From Mucilaginibacter sp. Bleaf8 (GTDB lineage Bacteria; Bacteroidota; Bacteroidia; Sphingobacteriales; Sphingobacteriaceae): a DNA stretch of 64,000 nt. The position numbers and the translations under genes were made by a program. Location of the stretch: assembly GCF_018390515.1 (NCBI RefSeq), contig NZ_JAHBBK010000002.1, forward strand, positions 849,743-913,742, written 5' to 3'. A model generated the notes under the pieces. The model saw only the letters and a program-made list of their open reading frames with translations, searched no databases and was not told where the DNA came from. This document shows positions 36,566-46,310 of this stretch, in pieces (the first letter of the stretch is position 1; each line of letters starts with the position of its first letter).

Positions 36566-37429
36566 ATGAACGAAGAAAAAGAAATTAAGAAAGATGCCGG
36601 CATAGTGGAAAATGCCAAACAAGTAAAAGAAGTACAATCGCCCATCAAAAACGGTTTAAAAACGAAAGAAGCCATTGTTGCAAATTGGCTGCCGCGCTAC
36701 ACAGGCAGACCGTTAGATGCTTTTGGTAGCTATATTATCCTTACCAACTTTTCAAAATACCTGCAACTGTTTTCGCAATGGAATGATGATGCACCAATTA
36801 TGGGGTTGGACAAACCTATGCAAAGCGTAACTGCAGGTGGTATTACGATGATTAACTTTGGTATGGGCAGTTCGGTTGCTGCTACCGTAATGGACCTGCT
36901 GACTGCCATTCAGCCAAAAGCCGTAATATTTTTAGGTAAATGTGGTGGCCTGAAAAAGAAGAATAATGTAGGCGATTTGATTTTGCCTATTGCCGCTATT
37001 AGAGGAGAAGGTACATCCAACGATTACCTGCCGCCTGAAGTGCCGGCACTGCCATCATTTGCTTTGCAAAAGGCAATATCAACCACCATTCGGGACTTTT
37101 CGCGCGATTACTGGACAGGAACCTGCTATACTACCAACCGCCGTGTTTGGGAACACGATAAGGAGTTTAAGAAATATTTGAAAACACTGCGTGCTATGGC
37201 CGTAGACATGGAAACTGCCACTATTTTCACTACTGGTTTCGCCAATAAAATTCCTACAGGTGCATTATTGCTGGTATCCGATCAGCCTATGGTACCGGAG
37301 GGGGTTAAGACTGCCGAAAGCGATTCCAAAGTTACCGAGCAATACGTGGAAACACATTTGAAAGTAGGGATCGAATCATTAAAGCAGTTAATTAATAATG
37401 GTTTAACTGTTAAACATCTTAAGTTTTAA
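36566..37429 (+). CDS. amn: AMP nucleosidase (short Bacteroidota type)
   Basis: A 287-residue enzyme of the PNP/UDP phosphorylase superfamily that splits AMP into adenine and ribose 5-phosphate. Recognisable are MINFGMGSSVAATVMDLL, FLGKCGGLKKK and AVDMETATIF, with Glu in the VDMETA motif as purine-ribose ligand. It lacks the extra N-terminal domain of E. coli Amn, as is usual for this phylum. An unusually good ribosome site supports the start at 36566. Confidence 0.85.
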   Translation: MNEEKEIKKDAGIVENAKQVKEVQSPIKNGLKTKEAIVANWLPRYTGRPLDAFGSYIILTNFSKYLQLFSQWNDDAPIMGLDKPMQSVTAGGITMINFGMGSSVAATVMDLLTAIQPKAVIFLGKCGGLKKKNNVGDLILPIAAIRGEGTSNDYLPPEVPALPSFALQKAISTTIRDFSRDYWTGTCYTTNRRVWEHDKEFKKYLKTLRAMAVDMETATIFTTGFANKIPTGALLLVSDQPMVPEGVKTAESDSKVTEQYVETHLKVGIESLKQLINNGLTVKHLKF

Positions 37430-37517
37430 TACGACATCAAAACTTAAAAGCATAATCCACTATTATCTACAGATATAGTGGATTTTTTATTTATAATGCT
37501 CAAATTTGCCTCCAGTT

Positions 37518-38879
37518 ATGTGGTACAATAATATACTCGAAACCATTGGCGATACGCCATTGGTTAAATTAAACAAAGTAACTAAAGATATTAAAGCGAC
37601 AGTGCTGGCCAAAATAGAAACCACCAATCCCGGTAATTCTATTAAAGACCGTATGGCGCTTAAAATGATAGAAGATGCCGAGCGCGATGGCCGGTTAAAA
37701 CCTGGCGGTACCATTATTGAAGGTACATCTGGTAACACTGGTATGGGTTTGGCTATAGCTGCTGTTATAAAGGGTTACAAATGTATTTTCACCAGTACCG
37801 ATAAACAGTCCAAAGAAAAGTTTGATGCGCTGCGTGCGTTTGGTGCGGAGGTAATTGTGTGCCCAACTAACGTTGAGCCGGAGGATCCACGGTCGTACTA
37901 CTCGGTTTCATCTCGTTTGGAGCGCGAAGTGCCCAATTCCTGGAAACCAAACCAATATGATAACCTGTCGAACTCACAGGCTCATTATGAGCAAACGGGC
38001 CCTGAAATTTGGGAGCAAACCGAGGGTAAGATTACGCACCTGGTAGTGGGCGTAGGCACCGGCGGAACTATATCCGGTACTGCCCGTTACCTGAAAGAAA
38101 AGAATCCTGACATACAGGTGTTGGGTATAGACACTTACGGTTCTGTATTTAAGAAGTATAAGGAAACTGGCATTTTTGACAAGAATGAAATTTATCCCTA
38201 CATCACCGAAGGTATCGGCGAAGACTTCCTGCCGCAGAATGTCGATTTTACTCTCATCGACCATTTCGAGAAAGTAACTGATAAAGATGCAGCCTTGATG
38301 ACCCGCGAAATTGCCTTGAAAGAAGGCATTTTCGCAGGCAACTCAACCGGCTCAGCCGTGGCTGGTACCTTGCAAATGAAGGACCGTTTTAAAGAAGGCG
38401 ATGTTGTAGTCATTATCTTCCCGGATCATGGTACACGCTACCTGGGCAAAATGTATAACGAAGATTGGCTGCGCGAACGTGGTTTCCTGAAAGATGAGAA
38501 ACTGACTGCACGCGACATCATTCGTAAAAAAGATAACCCGGAGCTAATAATGATCGACAGTGAGCAGACTGTTTTGGAGGCTATCAATACCATCAAGTCA
38601 CTAAATATATCGCAGATACCGGTTACCCAAAAAGGCATGGTGATTGGCAAAGTAACTGAAAGTAATATTCTGGATGCTTTGCTCGAAAACCCATCACTCA
38701 AATCACAACCGCTGCAGGCAATTACTACAGCACCATTCCCATTTGTTGATCTGAATACTTCAATTGATAAAATCTCGTCGATGATTAATAAAGAGAATAT
38801 AGCTGTGTTGGTAGAAGACGAACAGGGAAAGATTGAGATTATAACTCAATACGATATTATTAATGCTATCTCTGCATAG
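37518..38879 (+). CDS. cbs: Cystathionine beta-synthase (PLP domain plus C-terminal CBS pair)
   Basis: From the ATG at 37518 (MWYNNILETIGDTPLVKL) it has 453 residues. The PLP lysine is in NSIKDRMAL near residue 39, then EGTSGNTGMGLA, the glycine-rich GVGTGGTISGTARYL phosphate loop and FAGNSTGSA. Two CBS domains fill about residues 335-450. It condenses serine with homocysteine, or may act as a cysteine synthase; the CBS-domain fusion favours the former. A TTG four codons earlier is an alternative start. A weak terminator follows. Confidence 0.88.
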   Translation: MWYNNILETIGDTPLVKLNKVTKDIKATVLAKIETTNPGNSIKDRMALKMIEDAERDGRLKPGGTIIEGTSGNTGMGLAIAAVIKGYKCIFTSTDKQSKEKFDALRAFGAEVIVCPTNVEPEDPRSYYSVSSRLEREVPNSWKPNQYDNLSNSQAHYEQTGPEIWEQTEGKITHLVVGVGTGGTISGTARYLKEKNPDIQVLGIDTYGSVFKKYKETGIFDKNEIYPYITEGIGEDFLPQNVDFTLIDHFEKVTDKDAALMTREIALKEGIFAGNSTGSAVAGTLQMKDRFKEGDVVVIIFPDHGTRYLGKMYNEDWLRERGFLKDEKLTARDIIRKKDNPELIMIDSEQTVLEAINTIKSLNISQIPVTQKGMVIGKVTESNILDALLENPSLKSQPLQAITTAPFPFVDLNTSIDKISSMINKENIAVLVEDEQGKIEIITQYDIINAISA

Positions 38880-38909
38880 GTAAAATAGCCAATAAAATAC
38901 TTTAAAATG

Positions 38910-38939
38910 AAAGGGCTGGTAAGTATTTACCGGCCCTTT
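38910..38939 (+). terminator. Hairpin downstream of cbs
   Basis: A 13-bp stem with two G-T pairs (38910-38922 with 38927-38939) and a short loop. The T run is short. Confidence 0.65.
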
Positions 38940-39009
38940 ATGTTAGGTATTCATGCAAAAAATCACATATTTGCCAATCTGTATACTTTTTACTTTTTAA
39001 TATAAAATT

Positions 39010-40113
39010 ATGGCGGGAAATTCGTTTGGGCAGCTTTTCAGAATCACAACTTTTGGTGAATCGCATGGCGAAGCTATTGGCGTTATCATAGATGGTTGCC
39101 CGTCACAGGTACCTGTTGATCTGGAGTTCATTCAATTGGAGCTGGATAGACGGAAACCGGGCCAGTCCAAGATCACCACCCAACGTAAAGAAAGCGATAC
39201 CGTAAAAATTCTATCCGGCGTATTTGAGGGAAAGACTACCGGCACGCCGATTGCTATGCTGATACCGAATGAGGATCAGCGTTCTAAAGATTATAGCCAT
39301 AATACAGATGTGTTTCGCCCGTCCCATGCCGATTATACTTACTTTACCAAGTATGGTATACGCGATCATCGTGGTGGCGGCCGTTCATCAGCCCGGGAAA
39401 CTGCCGCACGTGTTGCAGCAGGTGCACTGGCCAAACTATTGCTTAAAGCTTATGGTATTGAGGTGTTAGCGCACGTTAGCAGCGTGGGCATCATCAATGC
39501 ACCGAACATTAGCATTACGAGTGCCAGCGAATTTATTGAGACCCGCGAAGCCAACATAGTACGCTGTGCCGATCCGGCAACAGCCGAAGAGATGATTGCC
39601 CGGATTGACGAGATACGCAAGCAAGGTGATACCATTGGTGGTAAAATCAGCTGTACCATTATCAACTGCCCGGTGGGTTTAGGCGAGCCGGTTTTTGACA
39701 AACTGCACGCCGATTTAGGTAAGGCTATGCTGAGCATCAACGCCGTACATGGCTTTGAATATGGCTCGGGCTTTACCGGCAGCGAAATGCTGGGTTCCGA
39801 GCATAACGATATTTTTATAAAGACCGACGATGGGAAAGTAAAAACCCTCACTAATTTTTCGGGCGGTATACAAGGTGGTATCAGTAATGGTATGCCAATT
39901 GAATTTAAGGTTGCTTTTAAGCCGGTAGCTACCATTATGCAAAATCAAAACACGGTTGATGCCGAAGGTAACACAGCCCAGATACAAGGCAAAGGCCGCC
40001 ATGATCCATGTGTAGTACCAAGGGCGGTGCCTATTGTTGAGGCTATGGCTGCTTTAGTACTGGCCGACCATGTATTACGGAATATGACGGTTATAAGTCC
40101 CTCAGCTCACTAA
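39010..40113 (+). CDS. aroC: Chorismate synthase
   Basis: A 367-residue FMN-dependent enzyme making chorismate from EPSP. The family signatures are [16 protein letters not shown] near residue 17, [14 protein letters not shown] near 122 and [17 protein letters not shown] near 330. Length is normal. It stands apart from the aroA/aroB cluster further right and has its own strong terminator. Confidence 0.96.
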   Translation: MAGNSFGQLFRITTFGESHGEAIGVIIDGCPSQVPVDLEFIQLELDRRKPGQSKITTQRKESDTVKILSGVFEGKTTGTPIAMLIPNEDQRSKDYSHNTDVFRPSHADYTYFTKYGIRDHRGGGRSSARETAARVAAGALAKLLLKAYGIEVLAHVSSVGIINAPNISITSASEFIETREANIVRCADPATAEEMIARIDEIRKQGDTIGGKISCTIINCPVGLGEPVFDKLHADLGKAMLSINAVHGFEYGSGFTGSEMLGSEHNDIFIKTDDGKVKTLTNFSGGIQGGISNGMPIEFKVAFKPVATIMQNQNTVDAEGNTAQIQGKGRHDPCVVPRAVPIVEAMAALVLADHVLRNMTVISPSAH

Positions 40114-40130
40114 AGGTGGAGGATTACACA

Positions 40131-40175
40131 TATAAACAAAAGAGCCGGACACTTAGTCCGGCTCTTTTGTTTATA
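40131..40175. terminator. Strong bidirectional terminator after aroC
   Basis: A 20-bp perfect stem (40131-40150 with 40156-40175) with a 5-nt loop, between convergent genes. Confidence 0.9.
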
Positions 40176-40225
40176 AACCATTTTCAGAATATACACTTTA
40201 AATATTCCCCTTTAGGGGCCAGGGC

Positions 40226-40972
40226 TTACATTGCTGCCAGCATAAGGGCACTCATAATTATCATCAAACCATCTTCAACAATGGTAACGGTACTCATGGG
40301 CAGGTTAAATACCGCGCCCAGGCAAGCACATTGAATCACCTTTTTGTTAAGTACGGTTTGCAGTACGCCTAATATGCTTACAGACATTACAACCAAAGTT
40401 ACGATATTAGTAAGTACCGGGTTAAAGTTTGTGGCGTAAGCAATCCCTAAAGCCAGTTCCAGCAAGGCATATAGGTAACCCCAGCTTTTGAAGCGGCGGG
40501 CAACCACATCGTACATCGCATAGCTATCAGCAAAGCCGTCCAGGTTCAGCATCTTAAAAAAGGAGAATACCAAAAAGAACCCTGCCATAAATACGCGCAT
40601 GGCCAGTAATTCGTCAAAGCCAATCACGGTTGATCCGGCAATGACTGATACCGTAAGGATGTAAGCAAATATCAATACAATTGGCTTGTAGGTTTCAAAC
40701 CAGCTGCGTGGCGCTTCTATCGTTTCGGCTACATAATCACCGCTTATTGCACTGGCAACCGGGGCAGCATCAGTTAGCTGATATTTGGGATAGCTCTTTA
40801 GCGCATTTTGTAGGGTGGATGTAGGTATATGCTCATCCATCTCAACATTTACCTGGCCCTTGTCCAAATCAACAGTAGCCGCTTTAACGTGGTCTATTTC
40901 GGAGAGCAAATGTTCTACTTTATATCGACAACCGTCGCATGTCATGCCGGTTACGGAATAGGTGTGTTTCAT
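40226..40972 (-). CDS. HMA-domain membrane protein (MauE/DoxX-like), metal related
   Basis: From the ATG at 40972 (MKHTYSVTGMTCDGC) it has 248 residues: a heavy-metal-associated domain with the CxxC pair C12 and C15 (residues 1-70), then about four transmembrane helices (about 95-240) with a MauE/DoxX-like look and a CAC motif near residue 216 (QCACLGAV). It could carry copper, zinc or reducing equivalents across the membrane. It lies beside an AraC regulator with its own HMA-like domain on the same strand; the two form a likely metal module. Confidence 0.75.
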   Translation of the reverse strand: MKHTYSVTGMTCDGCRYKVEHLLSEIDHVKAATVDLDKGQVNVEMDEHIPTSTLQNALKSYPKYQLTDAAPVASAISGDYVAETIEAPRSWFETYKPIVLIFAYILTVSVIAGSTVIGFDELLAMRVFMAGFFLVFSFFKMLNLDGFADSYAMYDVVARRFKSWGYLYALLELALGIAYATNFNPVLTNIVTLVVMSVSILGVLQTVLNKKVIQCACLGAVFNLPMSTVTIVEDGLMIIMSALMLAAM

Positions 40973-41052
40973 AACGTTTAAATCTAAATAATACAAAGTT
41001 ACGGTTGGCGTGCTCCAAACCTTTATACTATTTACGTTTAACGTTATAAAAT

Positions 41053-41613
41053 TTACAGTTCCTCGATGTTACGTCGCTTATTATCTTTTATGGTTTTAAA
41101 GTGGGTAGGAGTAAGGCCTGTTTCTTTTTTAAACTGGTTCGATAAGTAAGCTACGCTGCTGTAGCCCATGCGGTAGGCAATCTGGCTCAAAGTCAGCTCG
41201 TCATAAATCAGCAGTTCCTTTACTTTTTCTATTTTTTGGCTGATGTAATACTTTTCAATGGTAGTACCTTCTGTCTCTGAAAAGAGGTTGCTCAGGTACT
41301 TGTATTCATAGTGCAGGTGTTCAGCAAGGTACTCGGATAGGTTAATGGCTAACGTAGTATCAGTATGATGTACTAATTTGATAACTAAGTTCTTGATCTT
41401 CTCTACCGTCCGGCTTTTGCGGTCGTCAATCAATTCGAAACCCAGGTGTTTTAGTTTGGTATTCAGTTCCGCCAATTGCTGGTGCGACAGCTCCTCGCTA
41501 ACGGTTACTTCGCCCAGTTCCACATGGGTTGGATGGTAACCGCTGCTTTTCAGTTCGGCCTCAACCGCCAGCTTACAGCGGTGGCATACCATATTTTTGA
41601 TGTGAATTTTCAT
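41053..41613 (-). CDS. AraC-family regulator with N-terminal HMA-like metal-binding domain
   Basis: A 186-residue protein. Residues 1-68 form an HMA-like domain with MVCHRC (C10, C13); residues 80-180 hold two helix-turn-helix units of the AraC type (LSEYLAEHLHYEYKYLSNLFSE and LSQIAYRMGYSSVAYLSNQFKKETGLTP). The fusion implies direct metal sensing by the regulator. It is immediately upstream of the HMA-MauE membrane protein gene and divergent from the glycosyltransferase gene. Confidence 0.83.
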   Translation of the reverse strand: MKIHIKNMVCHRCKLAVEAELKSSGYHPTHVELGEVTVSEELSHQQLAELNTKLKHLGFELIDDRKSRTVEKIKNLVIKLVHHTDTTLAINLSEYLAEHLHYEYKYLSNLFSETEGTTIEKYYISQKIEKVKELLIYDELTLSQIAYRMGYSSVAYLSNQFKKETGLTPTHFKTIKDNKRRNIEEL

Positions 41614-41662
41614 GTGTAACTTACAGGCGGTAAGTTAGTCAAATCGTCAACAAAAGCATACT

Positions 41663-43216
41663 ATGCCTAAGTCACAAAGTATCACGGCCAGTTATCACTC
41701 TTTTATTTTAGTGTTTGTAGTCATAAAGCTGCTTCTTAACCTATTGGTTGGGGACAATTACGGCTTCCATCGTGACGAAATGCTGTATCTTACCATGGGC
41801 GATCACCTGGCTTGGGGGTACATGGAAGTACCGCCGTTTATTGCACTGCTGTCTAAAATATCGCTGCTTCTATTCGGTCCAACATCGGTTGCCGGCCTGC
41901 GTGTTTTTACAGCTATTGCCAGTGCCCTGATGGTTTGGTTTACCGGTTTGCTCGTTACAGAATTTGGCGGAAAGCGGTTTGCTATTTCATTAGCATGTCT
42001 AAGTCTCATCTTTTCGCCGGGGATGGCTGCAAGCAGCTACCTTTTCCAGCCCGTTGTGTTCGATCAGTTGTGGTGGCTTATTGCTGCATGGCTGCTGGTT
42101 AAATACGCTAACAAGCAACAGGCACCTTATCTTTACTGGCTGGGCGTGGTGGTGGGAGTAGGGTTACTTACCAAGTATACAATGGCTTTTTTTACAGGTG
42201 CGTTGCTTTTGGGCCTGTTGCTTACTCCTAGCCGCAAATGGCTATGGCGTAAAGAAACTGGCATTGCGGTTTTACTGGCTATCATCATTTTTCTCCCCAA
42301 TATACTTTGGCAATACCATCACCACTGGCCCTTGCTTACCCATATGCAAAAACTGAAAGTAGAACAGCTGAATTATGTAAAGCCAACTGATTTTGTAGCC
42401 GCGCAGTTTATGTTGCATGCAACAACAGTATTGGTATGGTTGGCTGGTCTGCTTTTCTTACTGTTTCATAAAAGTATGAGACGCTACCGCTTTGTTGGGC
42501 TGGCTTATCTCTTTGTGTTTACTTTTTTGTTGGTAATGAATGGTAAAGCCTATTATTTGTTGGCTGCTTATCCCATGTTATTAGCTGCCGGTGGCTGTGC
42601 CTGGGCTTTCATCATCAAAAACGCTACAGCCAGATTAATAAGTACAATTCTTCTTATTGTACCGAATTTACTATTGGTACCTGTATTGATGCCTGTGCTG
42701 ACAATCCACCAGGTGCAGCAGTTTTTTAAATACACCACCAGGCACCTACTGGCGTTAAACTTTGCCATAACTTGGGAAGATCAGAAAAAGCATCCCATTA
42801 CACAAGATTATGCCGACATGCTGGGCTGGGAAGAGCTGGTAGCAAAGGTATCCGCTACTTATCATAAGCTATCACCCGAGCAGCAAAAGCGCACGGTGAT
42901 ATTTACCGACAATTATGGTGAGGCCGGTGCCATTCATGTATACAGGCACCAATATAATTTACCTGATGTAGTTTGTTTAAACAGCAGTTTTGCCCTGTGG
43001 GCTCCTGCAAATCTGGAAGCAGATTATATTATTTATGTAAGCGATGATGACGATGTAAGCGATTTAAAACCTGTAGTAGCAAGTTATAAACGTACAGGTG
43101 GAGTTGAAAATATGTTGGCTCGCGAACAGGGTACTGGTATTTATTTAGTTCAGCATCCGTCAAAAGTGCTGGGTGGTATATATCAACAACATTTAAAAGA
43201 AGCCCTGGGCGAATAG
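41663..43216 (+). CDS. GT39-like membrane glycosyltransferase
   Basis: A 517-residue protein with about 10 transmembrane helices. The first periplasmic loop carries NYGFHRDEMLYLTMGDHLAWGYMEVPPF, with the acidic D/E residues typical of the ArnT/PMT (GT39/GT83) catalytic loop. The C-terminal 150 residues form a soluble domain (about 365-517). It likely transfers a sugar from a polyprenyl-phosphate donor; donor and acceptor are unknown. The gene for an SRPBCC protein starts 14 bp after its stop. Confidence 0.8.
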   Translation: MPKSQSITASYHSFILVFVVIKLLLNLLVGDNYGFHRDEMLYLTMGDHLAWGYMEVPPFIALLSKISLLLFGPTSVAGLRVFTAIASALMVWFTGLLVTEFGGKRFAISLACLSLIFSPGMAASSYLFQPVVFDQLWWLIAAWLLVKYANKQQAPYLYWLGVVVGVGLLTKYTMAFFTGALLLGLLLTPSRKWLWRKETGIAVLLAIIIFLPNILWQYHHHWPLLTHMQKLKVEQLNYVKPTDFVAAQFMLHATTVLVWLAGLLFLLFHKSMRRYRFVGLAYLFVFTFLLVMNGKAYYLLAAYPMLLAAGGCAWAFIIKNATARLISTILLIVPNLLLVPVLMPVLTIHQVQQFFKYTTRHLLALNFAITWEDQKKHPITQDYADMLGWEELVAKVSATYHKLSPEQQKRTVIFTDNYGEAGAIHVYRHQYNLPDVVCLNSSFALWAPANLEADYIIYVSDDDDVSDLKPVVASYKRTGGVENMLAREQGTGIYLVQHPSKVLGGIYQQHLKEALGE

Positions 43217-43230
43217 TTATATTGCCAGCT

Positions 43231-43704
43231 ATGCCAGTAATTAAGATACAAACATTTATACAAGCGCCTGCCGCGCGTTGCTTTGACTTGGCAAGAAGTA
43301 TTGACCTGCATACCATATCAACTCAAAGCACAGGTGAAAAAGCTATTGCCGGGCGTACCAGCGGTTTAATACAGCTTGGCGAAACGGTAACGTGGCGGGC
43401 AAGGCATTTTGGTATATGGCAAAAGCTAACCGTGAAAATTACCGCCCTGGAAGCGTCCAGCCATTTTGTGGATGAGATGGTAAAAGGCGCCTTCAAATCT
43501 TTTGAACATCAGCACCGGTTTGATGTGGAGAATGGTGTAACTGTGATGACCGATATATTTACTTATACCTCGCCTTTGGGCTGGCTTGGCAGACTTGCAG
43601 ATGCGTTGTTTTTACAACGTTATATGCAAAAGCTCTTGATTGAGCGGAACGAGGTAATTAAGGCTTATGCCGAATCGGATAAGTGGCGGTTGGTGCTTAA
43701 ATAA
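43231..43704 (+). CDS. SRPBCC-fold (START/Bet v 1-like) protein
   Basis: From the ATG at 43231 (MPVIKIQTFIQAPAARCFDLARS) it has 157 residues. The order of an N-terminal strand, APxxxxFDLARSIDLH helices, then beta strands TVTWRARHFGIWQKLTVKIT and FEHQHRFDV fits the SRPBCC hydrophobic-ligand fold. The protein is probably cytoplasmic; its ligand is unknown. It probably shares a transcript with the upstream glycosyltransferase. Confidence 0.72.
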   Translation: MPVIKIQTFIQAPAARCFDLARSIDLHTISTQSTGEKAIAGRTSGLIQLGETVTWRARHFGIWQKLTVKITALEASSHFVDEMVKGAFKSFEHQHRFDVENGVTVMTDIFTYTSPLGWLGRLADALFLQRYMQKLLIERNEVIKAYAESDKWRLVLK

Positions 43705-43708
43705 AAAT

Positions 43709-43737
43709 GTCATTGCAGGGGTTAACCCGCAATGACA
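43709..43737 (-). terminator. Terminator of the pheA-aroF-aroA operon
   Basis: A 9-bp stem (43709-43717 with 43729-43737) encloses a small inner stem; on the minus strand it is followed by a T-rich tract. It lies 26 nt past the aroA stop. Confidence 0.75.
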
Positions 43738-43763
43738 AAAGTTGTTGCTATTCTTAATTCTGC

Positions 43764-45068
43764 TTATGCCTTCACTTCAAAGCCGGCTTTCTTAAAATCT
43801 TCCCAAAATGCAGGGTATGATTTGTCGACCACGCGAGCTTCTTCAATCTCTACCTCGGGTATAAGCAAGGCCAGTGGTGCAAAGGCCATCGCCATGCGGT
43901 GATCCTCGTAAGTGGCGATCGTGATTCGCTCAGGGATAAACCGCTCGCTGCAATCTACTTTGTATACCTGTCCTTTTTCAATCAGCTTTACGCCCATTTT
44001 TGCCAGTTCATTTTGCAGCGCTTTGATACGGTCTGTTTCTTTAATTTTTAAAGTTTCAAGTCCGGTAAACGTAGCTTCATGACCCAATGCTGCACACACT
44101 ACAATGACGGTTTGCGCTAAATCCGGGCACGATTTCAAATCGAATATTTTGCGGATCACGGGCTTAACCTCTTTTTTCAGGTAAACGCCGCCATCGCGAA
44201 ATTGCGAGGTGATGCCAAAATTGGCCATAATCTCGGTAATCACACTGTCGCCCTGCAAACTGTAGGAGGTAAGTCCCGGTAAAAACAGCTCAGCTTCATC
44301 AGCCAAAGCTGCCACGGCGTACCAGTAAGATGCTGCACTCCAATCAGGTTCCACCCATATACTGGTTTCCCGAAACTCTTGCGGCGCAATACTGATAGTA
44401 TTGTCCGTCCAGGTGTGTTGTATACCGGCCTGCTGTAGCATGCTCAAGGTCATCTCTACATAAGGTCTCGAAGTGAGATCACCTTCAATTTGCAAGTTCA
44501 AGCCTTGCGGCAAACGTGCGGCTATCAACAATAGTGCAGTTATGTATTGGCTGCTGATATCGCCCTTAATGTTGATGGTATCAGTAGCTTGTTCAAAGCC
44601 GCCTTTGATAAGTAGAGGCGGGTATCCGTCGTTTTCTACGTAGCCAATGTTGGCGCCAAGCTGGCGCAGTGCATCAACCAGGGTGCCTATGGGCCGCTGT
44701 TTCATGCGTTCGGTACCTGTTAGTATTACTTCGCCTGGCTGTAACGTAAAATACGCTGTCAGGAAACGCATGGCCGTACCTGCAGGGCCGATATTTACTT
44801 CCCGGTCAGTGTTTGACGTCACCATAAAAGGTGAATTGGTTATGGCAGACAGTGTGCTGGCATTTTGCACCTCATCAACAGATGAATGGCGCAAAATACC
44901 AGCTAATGTTACCGCATCAGCCGCATCGGACACATTCTGTACCTGCACCTTACCTTGGCTCAGGGCCTCGATAACCAACGCCCGGTTGCACTCGCTTTTT
45001 GAGCCGGTTAGCTGTATGGTGGCGTTAACAGTTTTACCGGCTCTGCTTATTATTAAATTATCGGACAT
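43764..45068 (-). CDS. aroA: 3-phosphoshikimate 1-carboxyvinyltransferase (EPSP synthase)
   Basis: A 434-residue enzyme from the ATG at 45068 (MSDNLIISR); the ATG two codons earlier is equally open. Family features are TGSKSECNRAL near residue 20 (shikimate-phosphate binding), NIGPAGTAMRFLTAYF near 92, the KGDISSQYITALLL segment, DWSAASYW, and KETDRIKALQNELAKMG and YEDHRMAMAFA near the C-terminus. It is the last gene of the pheA-aroF/CM-aroA operon, 6 bp from aroF. Confidence 0.94.
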   Translation of the reverse strand: MSDNLIISRAGKTVNATIQLTGSKSECNRALVIEALSQGKVQVQNVSDAADAVTLAGILRHSSVDEVQNASTLSAITNSPFMVTSNTDREVNIGPAGTAMRFLTAYFTLQPGEVILTGTERMKQRPIGTLVDALRQLGANIGYVENDGYPPLLIKGGFEQATDTINIKGDISSQYITALLLIAARLPQGLNLQIEGDLTSRPYVEMTLSMLQQAGIQHTWTDNTISIAPQEFRETSIWVEPDWSAASYWYAVAALADEAELFLPGLTSYSLQGDSVITEIMANFGITSQFRDGGVYLKKEVKPVIRKIFDLKSCPDLAQTVIVVCAALGHEATFTGLETLKIKETDRIKALQNELAKMGVKLIEKGQVYKVDCSERFIPERITIATYEDHRMAMAFAPLALLIPEVEIEEARVVDKSYPAFWEDFKKAGFEVKA

Positions 45069-45074
45069 GAGCAA

Positions 45075-46205
45075 TTAAGCGTGAGTCAGTTTTTCCTGTA
45101 CTGGCGCGCCACCTTGCCCTTGGTTCATAATCTCGGTTTGTTTACGGATAGATTCGCTGTGAATAAGCTCTAAAAGTTTTTCGGTAAACTCCGGACTCAA
45201 ATTCAAAGCCTTTGCATAATCGGTACGTTTTTGCAAAATCTCGTCCCAACGGTTTACCTGTAAAATGGTGATGCCATTGTCTTTTTTGTAGTTGCCAATC
45301 TGCTCAACAATCTTCATGCGCTCTGCCATCTTTTGGATAACCAGGTCATCAATTTTGTCAATATTGCTGCGCAGGTCGGCCAGTTTATCTTTTACCTCAT
45401 TGTTTACAACTTCCGGTTTGCGCAGGGTTAAGCGGTCAATCAAATCGCTTAATGCGGCAGGGGTTAGTTGTTGTTTGGCATCTGTCCAAGCAACTGACGG
45501 ATCGATGTGCGATTCGATCATTAAGCCTTGCATATCCAAATCCATCGCTTTTTGCGATACGTAAGGAATTAGTTCGCGGTTACCCGAAATGTGGCTTGGG
45601 TCGCAAATAATCGGTAATTCAGGCGCATGAGTTTTCAGGTTAATGGCCAGATCCCACATTGGTTCATTACGGAATGCCGTTTTTTCGAATGAAGAGAAAC
45701 CACGATGAATAGCTGCCAGTTTGGTGATACCGGCACGGTTAATGCGCTCTAAAGCACCAATCCATAATGATAAATCAGGGTTAACCGGGTTTTTTACCAT
45801 CACCGGAATATCAACACCTTGCAAAGCATCGGCAATTTCCTGTACGGTAAAAGGGTTAACGGTTGAGCGGGCACCAACCCAAAAAATATCAACACCAGCT
45901 TTCAAAGCTTCCTCTACGTGTTTGCCGGTAGCAACCTCAACTGCGGTTGGTAAGCCTGTTTCGGCTTTAGCGCGTTTTAACCATTCAAGGCCAATGCTGC
46001 CAATACCTTCAAACTCACCCGGACGGGTACGCGGTTTCCAGATACCTGCACGCAGGGCGGTTACGCGGCCGGTATTAGCCAGCAGGTGTGCGGTAGCTAC
46101 CAGTTGTTCTTCAGTTTCGGCACTGCAAGGGCCGGCAATTAATAAGGGCTCTTTTTTAGCGGTAATCCAAGAGCTCAGCGGTTGTATTTTAAGATCCAGT
46201 TTCAT
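45075..46205 (-). CDS. Bifunctional DAHP synthase / chorismate mutase
   Basis: A 376-residue fusion. Residues 1-265 are a class I beta/alpha-barrel DAHP synthase (LLIAGPCSAETEEQL, LRAGIWKPRTRPGEFEG, CDPSHISG), the entry enzyme of aromatic synthesis. Residues about 275-365 form an AroQ-type chorismate mutase helix bundle (LADLRSNIDKIDDLVIQKMAERMKIVEQIGNYKKDNG). Joining the first step to the phenylalanine/tyrosine branch allows prephenate feedback control, known for such fusions. It lies between pheA (105 bp gap) and aroA, under the same Phe attenuator. Confidence 0.93.
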   Translation of the reverse strand: MKLDLKIQPLSSWITAKKEPLLIAGPCSAETEEQLVATAHLLANTGRVTALRAGIWKPRTRPGEFEGIGSIGLEWLKRAKAETGLPTAVEVATGKHVEEALKAGVDIFWVGARSTVNPFTVQEIADALQGVDIPVMVKNPVNPDLSLWIGALERINRAGITKLAAIHRGFSSFEKTAFRNEPMWDLAINLKTHAPELPIICDPSHISGNRELIPYVSQKAMDLDMQGLMIESHIDPSVAWTDAKQQLTPAALSDLIDRLTLRKPEVVNNEVKDKLADLRSNIDKIDDLVIQKMAERMKIVEQIGNYKKDNGITILQVNRWDEILQKRTDYAKALNLSPEFTEKLLELIHSESIRKQTEIMNQGQGGAPVQEKLTHA

Positions 46206-46310
46206 AGCGTTTTTAGTTAGTTTGGATGGTGTTAAACATCCCGTTAATATTTATTTTTTGTTAGTTAGTTGCTGTTTGGTGATTGTTGTGATTGATTCAA
46301 TGCTTACTAA

